Of a stretch of 64,000 nt of DNA, positions 16,711 through 26,331 are shown piece after piece; the first letter of the stretch is position 1, and every line of letters begins with the position of its first letter. The stretch spans positions 62,001-126,000 of the forward strand of contig NZ_JQKX01000021.1 of NCBI RefSeq assembly GCF_000746275.1. The letters are read 5' to 3'. The stretch comes from Thermopetrobacter sp. TC1. GTDB taxonomy: Bacteria > Pseudomonadota > Alphaproteobacteria > Rhizobiales > Aestuariivirgaceae. Under the pieces are notes generated by a model, which saw nothing but the letters and a program-made list of their open reading frames with translations, was not told the origin of the DNA and did no database searches. The position numbers and the translations under genes are program-made.

Positions 16711-17757
16711 TTGAGCCTGCGGCTGAAATTTCGGCACATGCGGCGGGCATTGACGCGCCCGTTTGCCATCTCACGCGGGGTGCGCACCCATGCCGATACC
16801 CTGGTGGTGACGCTTGTGGATGCGGCAGGCCGGTGCGGCCGTGGCGAGGCCGTGCCCTATGCCCGCCTCAGCGAGAGCATGGATGATCCCCTCTCTGCGC
16901 TTGCCGCGCTTCCCGAGACGCTGCCCGATGATCTGGATTTTGCCGACATTGCGGCCTTAAGCCGGTTGAAATCGTTGCGCACGGCGCTGGATTGCGCCCT
17001 GCATGATCTGCGCGCGCGGCAGGAAGGGCGGGCGGTCTGGCAAAGGCTTAGCCTGCCAAGGCCAAAGGCGACAATGACCGCGAGCACCATCTCCCTTGAT
17101 ACCCCTGAGGCCATGGCGGCACAGGCGGCGGAACAGGCAGGCCAGCCGCTTCTGAAAATCAAGCTGGGCGGGCCGGATGGTGCCGAGGGGGACCTGGCGC
17201 GGCTGGCTGCGGTGCGCAGGGCAGCGCCCAGGGCCCGTCTCATTGTCGATGCCAACGAAGGCTGGGCTGTCCGTGACTTAAAGCCGCTGCTTGAGGCCTG
17301 TGCCGATCATGGCGTGGAGATGGTGGAACAGCCCCTGCCCGCAGGTGAGGATGCCGCGCTAGCCGAGATGAAAAGGCCCGTGCCCGTGATTGCCGATGAA
17401 GCGGTGCACGATGTGCACGACCTGCCGCATATTGCCGGGCTCTATGACGGCGTGAACGTGAAACTGGACAAGGCCGGTGGTCTCACCCCCGCTCTTGCCC
17501 TGGCGCGGGCGGCCCGGGATGAAGGGCTCTCGGTCATGATCGGCTGCATGCTCGCCTCTTCGCTGGCCATGGCGCCGGCCTTCCTGCTTGCGCCCTTTGC
17601 GCAGTGGGTGGACCTGGACGGGCCCTTGTGGATTGCCGAGGATGAAGAGCCCCGCATGCGTATTGAATCCGGCATCATCTCGCCGCCCTCCGCGGCGTTG
17701 TGGGGCAGGGCAGACGCGCCAGACGCCGCAGCCACAGGCCAAGCAGAAGGGCCATGA
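16711..17757 (+). CDS. ycjG: L-Ala-D/L-Glu (dipeptide) epimerase, enolase superfamily
   Basis: A 348-residue muconate-lactonizing-enzyme-type enolase superfamily member. Catalytic and metal motifs are present: LLKIKLGG (KxK), VDANEGW (Asp), MVEQPLP (Glu), VIADEA (Asp-Glu) and NVKLDKAGG (second-side Lys), with a C-terminal IGCMLASS loop. This set fits dipeptide epimerases that convert L-Ala-D-Glu from murein recycling to L-Ala-L-Glu. The start is TTG 16711 with GGAGG 10 bases upstream. Its last 83 bases overlap the end of the convergent MFS gene. Confidence 0.85.
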   Translation: MSLRLKFRHMRRALTRPFAISRGVRTHADTLVVTLVDAAGRCGRGEAVPYARLSESMDDPLSALAALPETLPDDLDFADIAALSRLKSLRTALDCALHDLRARQEGRAVWQRLSLPRPKATMTASTISLDTPEAMAAQAAEQAGQPLLKIKLGGPDGAEGDLARLAAVRRAAPRARLIVDANEGWAVRDLKPLLEACADHGVEMVEQPLPAGEDAALAEMKRPVPVIADEAVHDVHDLPHIAGLYDGVNVKLDKAGGLTPALALARAARDEGLSVMIGCMLASSLAMAPAFLLAPFAQWVDLDGPLWIAEDEEPRMRIESGIISPPSAALWGRADAPDAAATGQAEGP

Positions 17758-18877
17758 GGCACATCACAGCCATCGCCCACCAGCCCTTTGCGCCATAATC
17801 CGCATAAAGCCGGCCGGAAAGCCACATGGCCGCGGTCATGAACACGCCATGGGAAACCGCGCCATAAGCGGCCTGGGCCGTGGCCGTGCGTGCCGCCGGC
17901 AGGCGGGTGCGAACGAATTCAATGGCGCCCAGGTGCGTGGCCCCGAAGCTTAGGCCATGCAACGCCTGCAGCAGAAACAGCAGCACAAGCGGCGGATTAA
18001 GCGACAACCCCAGCCAGCGCAGCAGTCCGGCCGCCGCGCCCAGAAGCATCAGGCGCACCGCGCCCAAATGCGCCATGACCTTTTCGGAAAACCAGAACAG
18101 CACGATCTCCGCAATCACGCCGGTCATCCACAAAAGGCCGACCACTGTGCCGGAATGGCCGAGGCTTTTCCAGTGAATGGCGGAAAAGCCATAGACGAAG
18201 GCGTGCGAACTCTGCACCAGCCCGGCCATGATGACGAAAACGATGAAGGGCACGGAAAGAATGGCGATGATGCCCTCCCCCTTTTTCTCGCCCGCTGTGT
18301 CACGCGCCTGCTCCGTGCCGGCATCGCGCTCCCGTGGCGGCAAGGCGGCAATGGCGGCAAAGAGCAGCACCTGCGCCAGGACGATGAGCCAGATGAGCAG
18401 GCGGGCGGGCAGCACATCCTGCAAGGCACCGGCCCCGACGGCGGCGAAAATGAAGGACAGCGAGCCCCACAGGCGCATGCGGCCATAATCGAGGCCATGA
18501 CGGCGCACCATGGTGATGGCGTAGGCGTCCGACAGCGGCATCAAGGGCGCAAGCGCGCCAAAGGCCAGAGCCACGCCGAGCAGGATTGCACCCCTGCCCT
18601 CGGCAACTGTGGCCAGATAGAGAAGACCGGCGAGCACCCCCAGCGACGATGCGGCCATGACCGGGCGCAGCCGCCCCAGCCGATCGGCCAGGTGCGAAAC
18701 CGCCGGGGCAACGAGCACGCGCATCACGCTTTGCAGGGCAAGGGCAAGGCCGATGTCCTGTGCAGATAGCCCCTTTGCCTTCAGCCACACCGGCAGATAG
18801 GGCAAGGCCACGCCGATGCCGAGGAACAGCGCGCCATAAACGGCCGCCATGCGCCATTTCAGGGACTGTGCATTCAT
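17675..18877 (-). CDS. MFS transporter, PPP/HcaT-like (MFS_1_like)
   Basis: A 400-residue membrane protein with about 12 hydrophobic helices in two halves separated by a charged loop (about 190-210, RDAGTEQARDTAGEKK). The N-terminal LPYLPVWLKAKGLSAQDIGLALA and the HLADRLGR loop match the phenylpropionate permease-like branch of the major facilitator superfamily. The cargo cannot be predicted. Adjacency to a dipeptide epimerase might suggest a murein-derived substrate, but the genes are convergent. The tail overlaps the epimerase tail by 83 bases. Confidence 0.8.
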   Translation of the reverse strand: MNAQSLKWRMAAVYGALFLGIGVALPYLPVWLKAKGLSAQDIGLALALQSVMRVLVAPAVSHLADRLGRLRPVMAASSLGVLAGLLYLATVAEGRGAILLGVALAFGALAPLMPLSDAYAITMVRRHGLDYGRMRLWGSLSFIFAAVGAGALQDVLPARLLIWLIVLAQVLLFAAIAALPPRERDAGTEQARDTAGEKKGEGIIAILSVPFIVFVIMAGLVQSSHAFVYGFSAIHWKSLGHSGTVVGLLWMTGVIAEIVLFWFSEKVMAHLGAVRLMLLGAAAGLLRWLGLSLNPPLVLLFLLQALHGLSFGATHLGAIEFVRTRLPAARTATAQAAYGAVSHGVFMTAAMWLSGRLYADYGAKGWWAMAVMCLMALLLGLWLRRLARLPCPTTPRRAAR

Positions 18878-19086
18878 GCCCTTTTTCGCCTCTGCCCCGT
18901 TATATCCCCGCGCCAGTCTGCTTGCGACAACGATTCGCTAACCATTGCCGCCGATACTTGTCGGCGGACGTTGAACAGCGATCAGCCACAAAAGTCCAGC
19001 GCTTCGGATCCTGTTCGGAGCCGCATAAGGACTTTTCGCAACAAAGAAACAGGCGCCTGCCTGCCAAGGGTGGAGATGCACGGATC

Positions 19087-20115
19087 ATGAAGCGGAAGGA
19101 AGGCTCGCTCGACATCCACGAGGATTATGAGGCCATCGAGCAGGCGGTGATGGAAACGCCGCGTGGGCGATGGTTTCTGGCCGAGTTTCTGCGCCGGCAT
19201 CAGGCCGAGGAAACGCGGCGCCTGCTTTCCGCGCTTAAGCGGCTGGAACGCGCCATGGAGCTGAACCAGCAGCTGGCGCCCAGGATCATGGCCGCCTTCG
19301 CCGCCGCCTCTGCCACCATGCATGCGCGCCCGGGCAGCCTGCCCCCTGCCCTGCCGGAAGCGGTGCGGGCCATGGCGGCGGAACAGCGCGCACTTGCGGC
19401 GCGGCTGTCCACGCTTGTGCAGGAAGGAGATGATGTCTCGGAAAATGGTGCGGCGCTGAAGGAGATCGCCGCGCAGCTTGATGATCTGGCGCGCAAGACG
19501 GAGATCCTCGCCCGCGGGCTGGATGACGTGGCCGTGCTCTGCGGCGCGCCGCATCCCGTCGCTATGGCGGAACCGCCCATGCCGGAGGATGCCCTGCAAT
19601 GGTTCGCCGCGCATGAAAGCCTCTTTGCCGAAGACGGCGAGGATGAGGGCAAGGCGGATTCAGATAGTGATGGTAAACAGCCTTCCGCTCCCGCAGCCGT
19701 TGCCGATACTTCCACCTCTGAGCCGGATGCGGCAGATGAGAAAGAGCCGCTCACGCTCATGGCGAAAGCGATGATCGCGTCCGAAAACGCCGCCTCCTCA
19801 ATGGCGCCGGATGCGGAAACGGACATGGTCGAGCCCCCTCACCCGGCCTTAGAGGCGACAATTCAGCCCGCACCCGCACATGAGGCGCAGACAGAGGAGA
19901 AAGGCGCCGAAACCCGCACCGCCTCCGAAAAGGGCGAAGGACGCCTGACCATTTTCATCACCCCCGCCTCGGCCGAAGAGGCTGTTACGGAAGACAGCCG
20001 GAACAAACGAAGCAAACGCACAACCCCGCGCATCGTGATCTCCCGCAAAAGCTCGTCCAAGGAGCTGGACATTCCGCACATGAATGCGGTGTCGGCGGAA
20101 GATGAGACCGCCTGA
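19087..20115 (+). CDS. Hypothetical protein with helical N-domain and acidic disordered tail
   Basis: A 342-residue protein of unknown function. Residues 1-55 (EDYEAIEQAV-ETPRGRWFLAEFLRRH) resemble the N-terminus of a family often seen in Hyphomicrobiales; an AEETRRLLSALKRLE helix follows. Residues about 100-165 form another helical region (ALKEIAAQLDDLARKTE). Residues about 180-300 are a low-complexity Asp/Glu/Ala/Pro tail. The C-terminal 40 residues are basic and Ser-rich (RIVISRKSSSK). ATG 19087 is used, with GTGGAG upstream; a longer open frame upstream reads through the divergent promoter with MFS and looks non-coding. Confidence 0.65.
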   Translation: MKRKEGSLDIHEDYEAIEQAVMETPRGRWFLAEFLRRHQAEETRRLLSALKRLERAMELNQQLAPRIMAAFAAASATMHARPGSLPPALPEAVRAMAAEQRALAARLSTLVQEGDDVSENGAALKEIAAQLDDLARKTEILARGLDDVAVLCGAPHPVAMAEPPMPEDALQWFAAHESLFAEDGEDEGKADSDSDGKQPSAPAAVADTSTSEPDAADEKEPLTLMAKAMIASENAASSMAPDAETDMVEPPHPALEATIQPAPAHEAQTEEKGAETRTASEKGEGRLTIFITPASAEEAVTEDSRNKRSKRTTPRIVISRKSSSKELDIPHMNAVSAEDETA

Positions 20116-20163
20116 TACAGGTGCGCCTGCAACATCATCAGACAACAGATGCGTGCGGGGTCA

Positions 20164-20481
20164 TCATCCCTCGCCTTTCACGGCGCGCCATAAAAGGATG
20201 AGGATGACAGCACCGGCGGTGGCCGTGAGCAGGTTGCCGATGAACCAGCCGGCGAACATCAGCCTGATCCCGAGCAGGCCAAGAGCGAATTTCATGAATA
20301 CCGCGCCGGCAATGCCCAGCAGGATGTTGGTGACAAGGCCGTGATCCGATTGCGTGATCTTTTCAGCGATGAACCCGGCCAGGGCGCCGATGATGATGGC
20401 CATGAAAAACCCCACGCCCTGAAAGCCAAGGCTGGCATGCATGCCACCCATACCGCCCATGCCGCCTGCCATTTCTCCCAT
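20164..20481 (-). CDS. GlsB/YeaQ/YmgE family (transglycosylase-associated) membrane protein
   Basis: A 105-residue protein with a Met/Gly-rich start and three hydrophobic helices. The GALAGFIAEKI segment followed by NILLGIAGAVF and a Gly-rich third helix are the marks of the Transgly_assoc (PF04226) family, small inner-membrane proteins linked to stress responses but without known activity. A good RBS (GAGAGG) precedes the ATG. It stands alone between the hypothetical gene (convergent) and cobK. Confidence 0.8.
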   Translation of the reverse strand: MGEMAGGMGGMGGMHASLGFQGVGFFMAIIIGALAGFIAEKITQSDHGLVTNILLGIAGAVFMKFALGLLGIRLMFAGWFIGNLLTATAGAVILILLWRAVKGEG

Positions 20482-20573
20482 AGCCCTCTCCTTTCCTTGC
20501 CGGTCGGTGATGATTTAGAGGATTCATCCATGATCCATGTGCCACTCATCTGGCTGTTCTTTCCCGTGACGCA

Positions 20574-21422
20574 TCAGCCCTGCCCGATCCGTCGCAGGAC
20601 CCAGGCAAGCAGCGCCGGTACGTGAAAAAAGCGGGGCACATCTACCACGGGCGGCGGCTGCCTGATCATGACCACCGGCAGGTTGAGCAGGCGCGCAGCT
20701 TTCAGGCGATATCGCCCGGCCTGCCCCCCGGCATTGCGACAGATGAGCCATTCCGCGCGCAGGGATGAAAGGAGAGCCGCCTCTTCCGCCACGGTTTTTC
20801 TTGGCCCTGAGAGCAGGATGCGCCAGCGCGGCGGCAACGGCCAGTCCGGCCGGGTGAGCATGCGGGCGGTAAGATGAAGATCGCCCCGCGCCACAAGATC
20901 GCGCAAGCCCCTCGCGCCAAGGGCGGCGAACACACGCGCGGATTTCGGCAAGGCTTTCGCCGCCGCACCAATGTGCGCAACCTCAATCCAGCGATCGCCC
21001 CGTTTGGGCCGCCAGGGGAGGCGATGCAGCCGGGCGATGGGCAGGGAAAGATCAGCACAGGCTTTAGCGACCCTGGCCTGCATGCCTGTGGCAAAGGGAT
21101 GGGTGGCATCGATCACCGCGGCAACGGCATGTTCGGACAGATAGCGCTTAAGGCCGCTTGTTCCCCCAAAGCCGCCGATGCGCACGGCAATATCGCCAGC
21201 GGGCAGGCGCGGCCGTTCGGTCACGCCGGCGAGGGAATAGATCACCGGAATGTTGTGCTGCGCCAGCATGGCGCAAATATCTCGCGCGCCTTCGCTGCCG
21301 CCCAGAACGAGCACGGGCCTAAAAACCTCGCCCTTCAGCCCTTTTCTTTCAGCAATATGCGCGCTTCTGCCCTCCTCCGGTTCCGAATACCGGGGCTGTT
21401 CAGAAATGGCGTCATTCGGCAT
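20574..21422 (-). CDS. cobK: Precorrin-6A reductase (CobK/CbiJ)
   Basis: From ATG 21422 (MPNDAISEQ) the product has 282 residues. It reduces the corrin macrocycle of precorrin-6A in cobalamin synthesis with NADPH. Family features: VLVLGGSEGARDI near the start, a G-FGG-S-L-RYL segment, DATHPFA (conserved Asp-x-x-His-Pro-Phe-Ala), FAALGARGL and a late GG-AGR-KL-AA region (NAGGQAGRYRLKAA). The start overlaps the cbiD stop by 11 bases, so cbiD and cobK are coupled. An upstream in-frame ATG at 21479 would extend into cbiD. Confidence 0.88.
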   Translation of the reverse strand: MPNDAISEQPRYSEPEEGRSAHIAERKGLKGEVFRPVLVLGGSEGARDICAMLAQHNIPVIYSLAGVTERPRLPAGDIAVRIGGFGGTSGLKRYLSEHAVAAVIDATHPFATGMQARVAKACADLSLPIARLHRLPWRPKRGDRWIEVAHIGAAAKALPKSARVFAALGARGLRDLVARGDLHLTARMLTRPDWPLPPRWRILLSGPRKTVAEEAALLSSLRAEWLICRNAGGQAGRYRLKAARLLNLPVVMIRQPPPVVDVPRFFHVPALLAWVLRRIGQG

Positions 21423-22491
21423 GGGCCAGCACCTCACCCCTGGCCGAAATGACGAGCACATCGGCCCGTACCGGCGCATCGCCGAGAACGGCGCGCACAG
21501 TTTTCAAGGCAGATTTGGCAATCAGGGCGGAAAGATCAAAGGCCGATCCTTCAAGCGCCTTCACCATGGCGGCAACCGTTGGCGCCTCATGAATGATGGT
21601 GCACACTTGCGCATCGGCCCCCGCTTTGGCCGCGGCCTCAGCAAGCGCGGCACGGTTCAGCCGCGTGCGCCTGGAATGGAGATTGAGCGCGCCCTGCCCC
21701 AGCTTGGCCAGCTTGCCGGGCCCGCCGGCGATGGTCAGACGCGGCACGGGATGATGGCGCAGATATTTCAGCAGGCCGCCAACGAAATCGCCCATGTCGA
21801 TGAGCGCCTGATCGCTCAAGCCATAATGGGCCTGCACCGCCCTTTCCGAGGTGCGCCCCGTGCAGCCGGCGATATGCGCCAGCTTGAGTGCGCGGGCGAC
21901 ATCAACGCTTTCGCGGATGCTGGCGATCCAGGCGGCGCAGGAATAGGGCCGCACGATGCCGGTGGTGCCGAGAATGGACAGGCCCCCGACAATGCCCAGC
22001 CGCGGGTTCATGGTGCGCTGTGCCAGTTTTTCGCCGCCGGGAATGGAGAGGATCACGTCAAGATCGGGTTCGCAGCCGTCGTTGTCCTGTGTGAGCGCCT
22101 CGCGGATCATCAGCCGCGGCCCGGGGTTGATGGCCGGCTCCCCCACCGGCACCGGCAGGCCGGGCAAGGTGACGATGCCCACGCCCTCGCCCGCATGAAA
22201 ACGGATGCCCTGCCCGGCTCTGGCGGGGCGCACTTCGGCGATGATCAGGGCGCCATGGGTGATGTCGGGATCATCGCCGGCATCCTTGATCACACCGGCG
22301 CGGGCCATGCCGGGCTCATGCGCCTTGAGGACGAGCGGAAAGGCAGGCTGTTCGCCCCCGGGCAGCGTGATGGTCACCGGATCGGGAAAACGCCCGTGCC
22401 GCAGCGCGAAAAAGGCCGCGCGCGCCGCCGCGGTGGCGCAGGCGCCGGTGGTGTATCCCGTCCGTAAGCGTTTTCGCACGGCTTGCTCCAT
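21412..22491 (-). CDS. cbiD: Cobalt-precorrin-5B (C1)-methyltransferase CbiD
   Basis: CbiD methylates C-1 of the corrin ring and contributes to ring contraction. The signature RTGYTTGACATAAARAA lies close to the N-terminus, followed by NPGPR, GGLSILGTTGIV, and IAGGPGKLAKL in order, all typical. The 359-residue length is normal. ATG 22491 or ATG 22503 are both possible; neither has a strong RBS. It is divergent from cobA with only 60 bases between starts, too short for a cobalamin riboswitch. CbiD replaces CobF in genomes that lack the classical aerobic C-1 methyltransferase. Confidence 0.92.
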   Translation of the reverse strand: MEQAVRKRLRTGYTTGACATAAARAAFFALRHGRFPDPVTITLPGGEQPAFPLVLKAHEPGMARAGVIKDAGDDPDITHGALIIAEVRPARAGQGIRFHAGEGVGIVTLPGLPVPVGEPAINPGPRLMIREALTQDNDGCEPDLDVILSIPGGEKLAQRTMNPRLGIVGGLSILGTTGIVRPYSCAAWIASIRESVDVARALKLAHIAGCTGRTSERAVQAHYGLSDQALIDMGDFVGGLLKYLRHHPVPRLTIAGGPGKLAKLGQGALNLHSRRTRLNRAALAEAAAKAGADAQVCTIIHEAPTVAAMVKALEGSAFDLSALIAKSALKTVRAVLGDAPVRADVLVISARGEVLAHAE

Positions 22492-22551
22492 GCCCGTGAG
22501 CATATTACAAGGCCGGCCACGGGCAAATGGCGAGAGCGGACAATCCTTCAC

Positions 22552-23436
22552 ATGCCGAAAACCCATCCCACAGACACGCCCAGCGACTTACTCCCGGCAG
22601 AAGGCGGCGCGGGCATGGCGCGCGGCTTTGCCAGGCTTGATACCCTGCCCTTTCCGCCGTTTCGCGAAGGTGAGGTCTGGCTGACCGGTGCCGGACCCGG
22701 CGCGCCGGGGCTGCTGACGCTTCTGGCCTATCATGCCCTGCAGCAGGCGGATGTGATCGTGCATGATGCGCTGGTCTCCGCTGCCGTGCTTGATCTGGCG
22801 CCTCAGGAGACAGAGCGCATCGCCGCGGGCAAGCGCGGGGGCGATGCCGCATCGGTGCCACAAGAGGAAATCACCGCCCTGCTCATTGATCTTGCGCGGA
22901 AAAAACGGCGCGTTCTGCGGCTGAAAGGCGGCGATCCCTATCTGTTCGGCCGCGGGGTGGAAGAGGCGCTGGCTTTGGCCAAGGCGGGCATTCCCTTTCG
23001 CATCGTGCCCGGCATTGCCGCCGGCATAGGCGGCCTTGCCTATGCCGGCGTGCCGGTCACGGCAAAAGACATCAACAGCTCGGTGCTGTTCCTGACCGGA
23101 CATGATAAGCGCGGCGAACTGCCCCCGGCGGACTGGCAGGCCATCGCGCGCGCCGGCGAGGTGATCGTGCTTTATATGGGCTTGCGTCCGCTTGCCCGCA
23201 TTGCAAAAGCCCTCATCGCGGCCGGACGTAAGGGAGAGACGCCCGTGCTCATCCTTTCGCGCCTGACCCTGCCCGATCAGCAGGTGCGGGAAATGACGCT
23301 TGCAGAGATCGCGCATGCCCGCCTTGCCATGACCGACATTGCCCGCCCCGCACTTGTCGTCATTGGCGAGGCCGGCCGGCACCGCGCGCTTCTGGACTGG
23401 TTCACGCAACAGGCAAAGGAGCTTCCCCTTGGCTGA
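22552..23436 (+). CDS. cobA: Uroporphyrinogen-III C-methyltransferase (SUMT)
   Basis: A 294-residue SAM-dependent enzyme that methylates uroporphyrinogen III to precorrin-2, the entry step to cobalamin and siroheme. Diagnostic motifs: VWLTGAGPGAPGLLTLLA, DVIVHDALVS, RLKGGDPYLFGRG and VPGIAAG. There is no CysG-type dehydrogenase/chelatase fusion. It has an extra ~35-residue N-terminal segment before the first strand. First gene of the five-gene plus-strand cobalamin cluster; its stop lies 8 bases past the TTG start of cobB. Confidence 0.93.
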   Translation: MPKTHPTDTPSDLLPAEGGAGMARGFARLDTLPFPPFREGEVWLTGAGPGAPGLLTLLAYHALQQADVIVHDALVSAAVLDLAPQETERIAAGKRGGDAASVPQEEITALLIDLARKKRRVLRLKGGDPYLFGRGVEEALALAKAGIPFRIVPGIAAGIGGLAYAGVPVTAKDINSSVLFLTGHDKRGELPPADWQAIARAGEVIVLYMGLRPLARIAKALIAAGRKGETPVLILSRLTLPDQQVREMTLAEIAHARLAMTDIARPALVVIGEAGRHRALLDWFTQQAKELPLG

Positions 23437-24826
23437 AGGGCTGATCATCGCGGCGGCAGGCACCGGCTCGGGCAAGACGCTGATCACCCTTGCCCTGCTT
23501 GCCCGCATGCGCGCCCGCGGCGTTGAGGTGGCTGCGGCCAAGGTGGGACCGGACTATATCGATCCGGCCTTTCATGCCGCGGCCACCGGAAAGCCCTGCA
23601 TCACGCTCGATCCCTGGGCCATGTCGAAGGCGGAGCTGGTTCAGCGCCTGCGTGCGCTGGATGAAAGCGCGGAGCTTGTGCTGATCGAAGGGGTCATGGG
23701 CCTCTTTGACGGGGCTGCCGGCGGCGGGGGCGCCACGGCCGATCTTGCCGCCGCGTTCGACCTGCCGGTGGTGATCGTGCTCGATGCCAGGCGTCAGGGC
23801 CCCACGCTTGCCGCCGTGGCCAGGGGCTTGACCGCGTTTCGCAAGGATGTGCCCGTGGCCGGTTTCATCCTGAACCGCACGGCATCGCCCGCGCATGCCG
23901 AGATGCTGGCTGAGGCCATCGAAACGGCAACAGGGCGGCCTGTGGTCGGCGCGATTGGCGTGCATGCGGATCTTGCCCTGCCGGCGCGGCATCTGGGGCT
24001 TGTGCAGGCGCGCGAGCATGAGCACTTGCAGAAGTTTCTCAATCAGGCGGCGGAAGATATCGGGGCCCAGGTTTCCCTGTGCCGGCTGGCCAATCTCACC
24101 CGGCCGCTCGGGCCGGCGGCAAAGCGCATCCACTCGTGCGATGACGGCGAATTCTGGCGGCTTGCGCCCTTGGGCCAGCGCATTGCCGTGGCTGATGATG
24201 CCGCCTTTGGCTTTGCTTACGCGCATCTGTTGCAGGACTGGCACGAACAGGGGGCGGAAATCCGCCCCTTCTCGCCGCTGGCCGATGAGGCGCCGGATGC
24301 CGATTGTGACGCCGTGTTTCTGCCCGGCGGCTATCCTGAGCTGCATGCAAAAGCCCTAGCATCGGCGGATCGCTTCAAGGCCGGGCTGAAGACGGCAGCC
24401 GCGCGCGGGGCCCTGATTTATGGCGAGTGTGGCGGGTTCATGGTGCTGGGTGAGGCCATAATCGATGCCGACGGTAAAGGCCATGCCATGTGCGGCCTTC
24501 TGCCCTTTACCAGCAGTTTTGCCAGGCGGCAGCTGCATCTGGGCTATCGCGCCTTCACGCTTGCCGAAAGTGCCCCCCTGCCCTGGCATGGGCCCTTGCG
24601 TGGTCATGAATTCCATTATGCCACGATCACGGATGCCAAAGCCGCACCGCCCTTGTTTGCCAATGTGCGCGACAGCCGCGGGGCGGACCTTCAGCCCATG
24701 GGGCTGGTCAACGGGCGGGTGTGCGGCTCTTTCCTGCATGTGATCACCCGCCATGCTGATATAGAAGGCGCTGAAGAAACACCTGAAACGTCAGGCAAAG
24801 CCGAGCCTGAAGGGAAGCGGCCATGA
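23429..24826 (+). CDS. cobB: Cobyrinate a,c-diamide synthase
   Basis: A 465-residue ATP-dependent amidotransferase that amidates the a and c side chains of the corrin ring. It has an N-terminal P-loop (AAAGTGSGKTL), VGPDYIDPAFH, LIEGVMGLFDG, and a C-terminal class I-like glutaminase domain with the nucleophile in YGECGGFMVLG and late HEFHY. The start is TTG 23429, inside the end of cobA, with AAAGGA 8 bases upstream. The stop overlaps cobQ (ATGA). Confidence 0.93.
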   Translation: MAEGLIIAAAGTGSGKTLITLALLARMRARGVEVAAAKVGPDYIDPAFHAAATGKPCITLDPWAMSKAELVQRLRALDESAELVLIEGVMGLFDGAAGGGGATADLAAAFDLPVVIVLDARRQGPTLAAVARGLTAFRKDVPVAGFILNRTASPAHAEMLAEAIETATGRPVVGAIGVHADLALPARHLGLVQAREHEHLQKFLNQAAEDIGAQVSLCRLANLTRPLGPAAKRIHSCDDGEFWRLAPLGQRIAVADDAAFGFAYAHLLQDWHEQGAEIRPFSPLADEAPDADCDAVFLPGGYPELHAKALASADRFKAGLKTAAARGALIYGECGGFMVLGEAIIDADGKGHAMCGLLPFTSSFARRQLHLGYRAFTLAESAPLPWHGPLRGHEFHYATITDAKAAPPLFANVRDSRGADLQPMGLVNGRVCGSFLHVITRHADIEGAEETPETSGKAEPEGKRP

Positions 24827-26331
24827 CCGCGCGCGTCATCATGATCCAAGGCACGGGCTCCAATGTGGGCAAGAGCCTCATCTGCGCCGGATTGTGCCGT
24901 CTCTTTGCCGATGCCGGGCTGAAGGTTGCGCCGTTCAAGCCGCAGAACATGTCCAACAACGCAGCCGTGACCGCAGACGGCGGCGAAATCGGCCGCGCCC
25001 AGGCCCTGCAGGCACGGGCGGCACGCATCGAACCCGTGGCCGACATGAACCCCATCCTGCTCAAGCCCGAAAGTGAGCGCGGCGCACAGGTGATCGTGCA
25101 GGGGCGAAAAAGGGAAACGCTCTCCGCCCGCGCCTATTTCAGGAGACGGCAGGATTTCCTGCCAAAGGTGTGCGAAAGCTTCCTGCGCCTGGTTGACGCG
25201 CACGATCTCGTCATTGTGGAAGGTGCCGGCTCGCCTGCGGAAATCAACCTGCGCAAAGGCGATATCGCCAACATGGGCTTTGCCCGCTCATTTGACATTC
25301 CCGTCGTGCTCGTCGCCGATATTCATCGCGGCGGTGTCATCGCCACTCTCATCGGCACGCTTGCCGTTTTGCCTCCTGCGGATGCCGATCTCATAAAGGC
25401 CTTCATCATCAATAATTTCCATGGCGATCCTGATCTGTTTTCCGAAGGGCGCAGCTTTCTGGAGCGGCACATGCAGCGCCCCTGCCTCGGCATTCTGCCG
25501 CATGTGAAGGCCGCACGCCTTCTGCCGGCGGAGGATGCGCTGGCGCTCGACCCTGCCGGATCTGCAAAATCAGAAGCGTCCGACGAAACAGGCCAAGCGG
25601 GCCCGGGCAAAACGGTGCGCATCGCCGTGCCGCGGCTTCAGCGCATCGCCAATTTCGACGATCTTGATCCGCTCTTGAGCGAGCCGGATGTTGATGTGCG
25701 CATCCTTCAGCCAGGAGACGCATTGCCCGGGGATACCGATCTCGTATTCATTCCCGGCAGCAAGGCCGTGCGTGCCGATCTCGCCTTCTTGCGCGAACAG
25801 GGCTGGGATATCGACATCCTCGCCCATGTGCGCCGCGGCGGATATGTGCTTGGCGTCTGCGGAGGCTATCAGATGCTCGGTGAGACAATCCACGATCCCC
25901 ATGGTCTGGAAGGGCCGCCCGGAGAAAGCGCAGGGCTTGGGCTTCTGGCGGTGCACACCGTGCTTTCGCAGGAGAAGACCACACGCCGGGTTGAAGCCAC
26001 TCATGCGGCAACGGGCACACCGATCCTAGCCTATGAAATCCACTTGGGACGGAGCACGGGGGCGGACTGCGCCCGGCCCTTCGCCCATCTGAACACCGGC
26101 GAGCCGGACGGGGCCGTTTCCGCAGATGGCCGCATCATGGGCACCTATCTGCACGGCGCCTTCACGTCCGATGCCTTCAGGCGCGCCTTCCTCTCCCGGC
26201 TTGGCGCCAGATCCTTTGCCTCCGGTTTTGAGGAACGGGTGGATGAAGCGCTCAATACCCTTGCCGCTGCCCTGAAAGAGCATCTTGATATCGAAACCCT
26301 CATCTCCCTCGCCCGAAAGCCTGCGGCATGA
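24823..26331 (+). CDS. cobQ: Cobyric acid synthase
   Basis: A 502-residue enzyme that amidates side chains b, d, e and g of adenosylcobyrinate a,c-diamide. Visible motifs are the P-loop IQGTGSNVGKS, FKPQNMSNNA, NPILLKPES, VEGAGSPAEINL, and the glutaminase nucleophile in LGVCGGYQMLG with a late YLHGAF segment. The ATG overlaps the cobB stop and its own stop overlaps the bluB start (ATGA both times), indicating tight translational coupling in the cluster. Confidence 0.95.
   Translation: MTARVIMIQGTGSNVGKSLICAGLCRLFADAGLKVAPFKPQNMSNNAAVTADGGEIGRAQALQARAARIEPVADMNPILLKPESERGAQVIVQGRKRETLSARAYFRRRQDFLPKVCESFLRLVDAHDLVIVEGAGSPAEINLRKGDIANMGFARSFDIPVVLVADIHRGGVIATLIGTLAVLPPADADLIKAFIINNFHGDPDLFSEGRSFLERHMQRPCLGILPHVKAARLLPAEDALALDPAGSAKSEASDETGQAGPGKTVRIAVPRLQRIANFDDLDPLLSEPDVDVRILQPGDALPGDTDLVFIPGSKAVRADLAFLREQGWDIDILAHVRRGGYVLGVCGGYQMLGETIHDPHGLEGPPGESAGLGLLAVHTVLSQEKTTRRVEATHAATGTPILAYEIHLGRSTGADCARPFAHLNTGEPDGAVSADGRIMGTYLHGAFTSDAFRRAFLSRLGARSFASGFEERVDEALNTLAAALKEHLDIETLISLARKPAA

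Noticed and set aside
22492-22551. Possible cobalamin riboswitch between cbiD and cobA
   Set aside because: Only 60 bases lie between the starts, and no B12-box sequence is visible there or in the cobO-adjacent gap.
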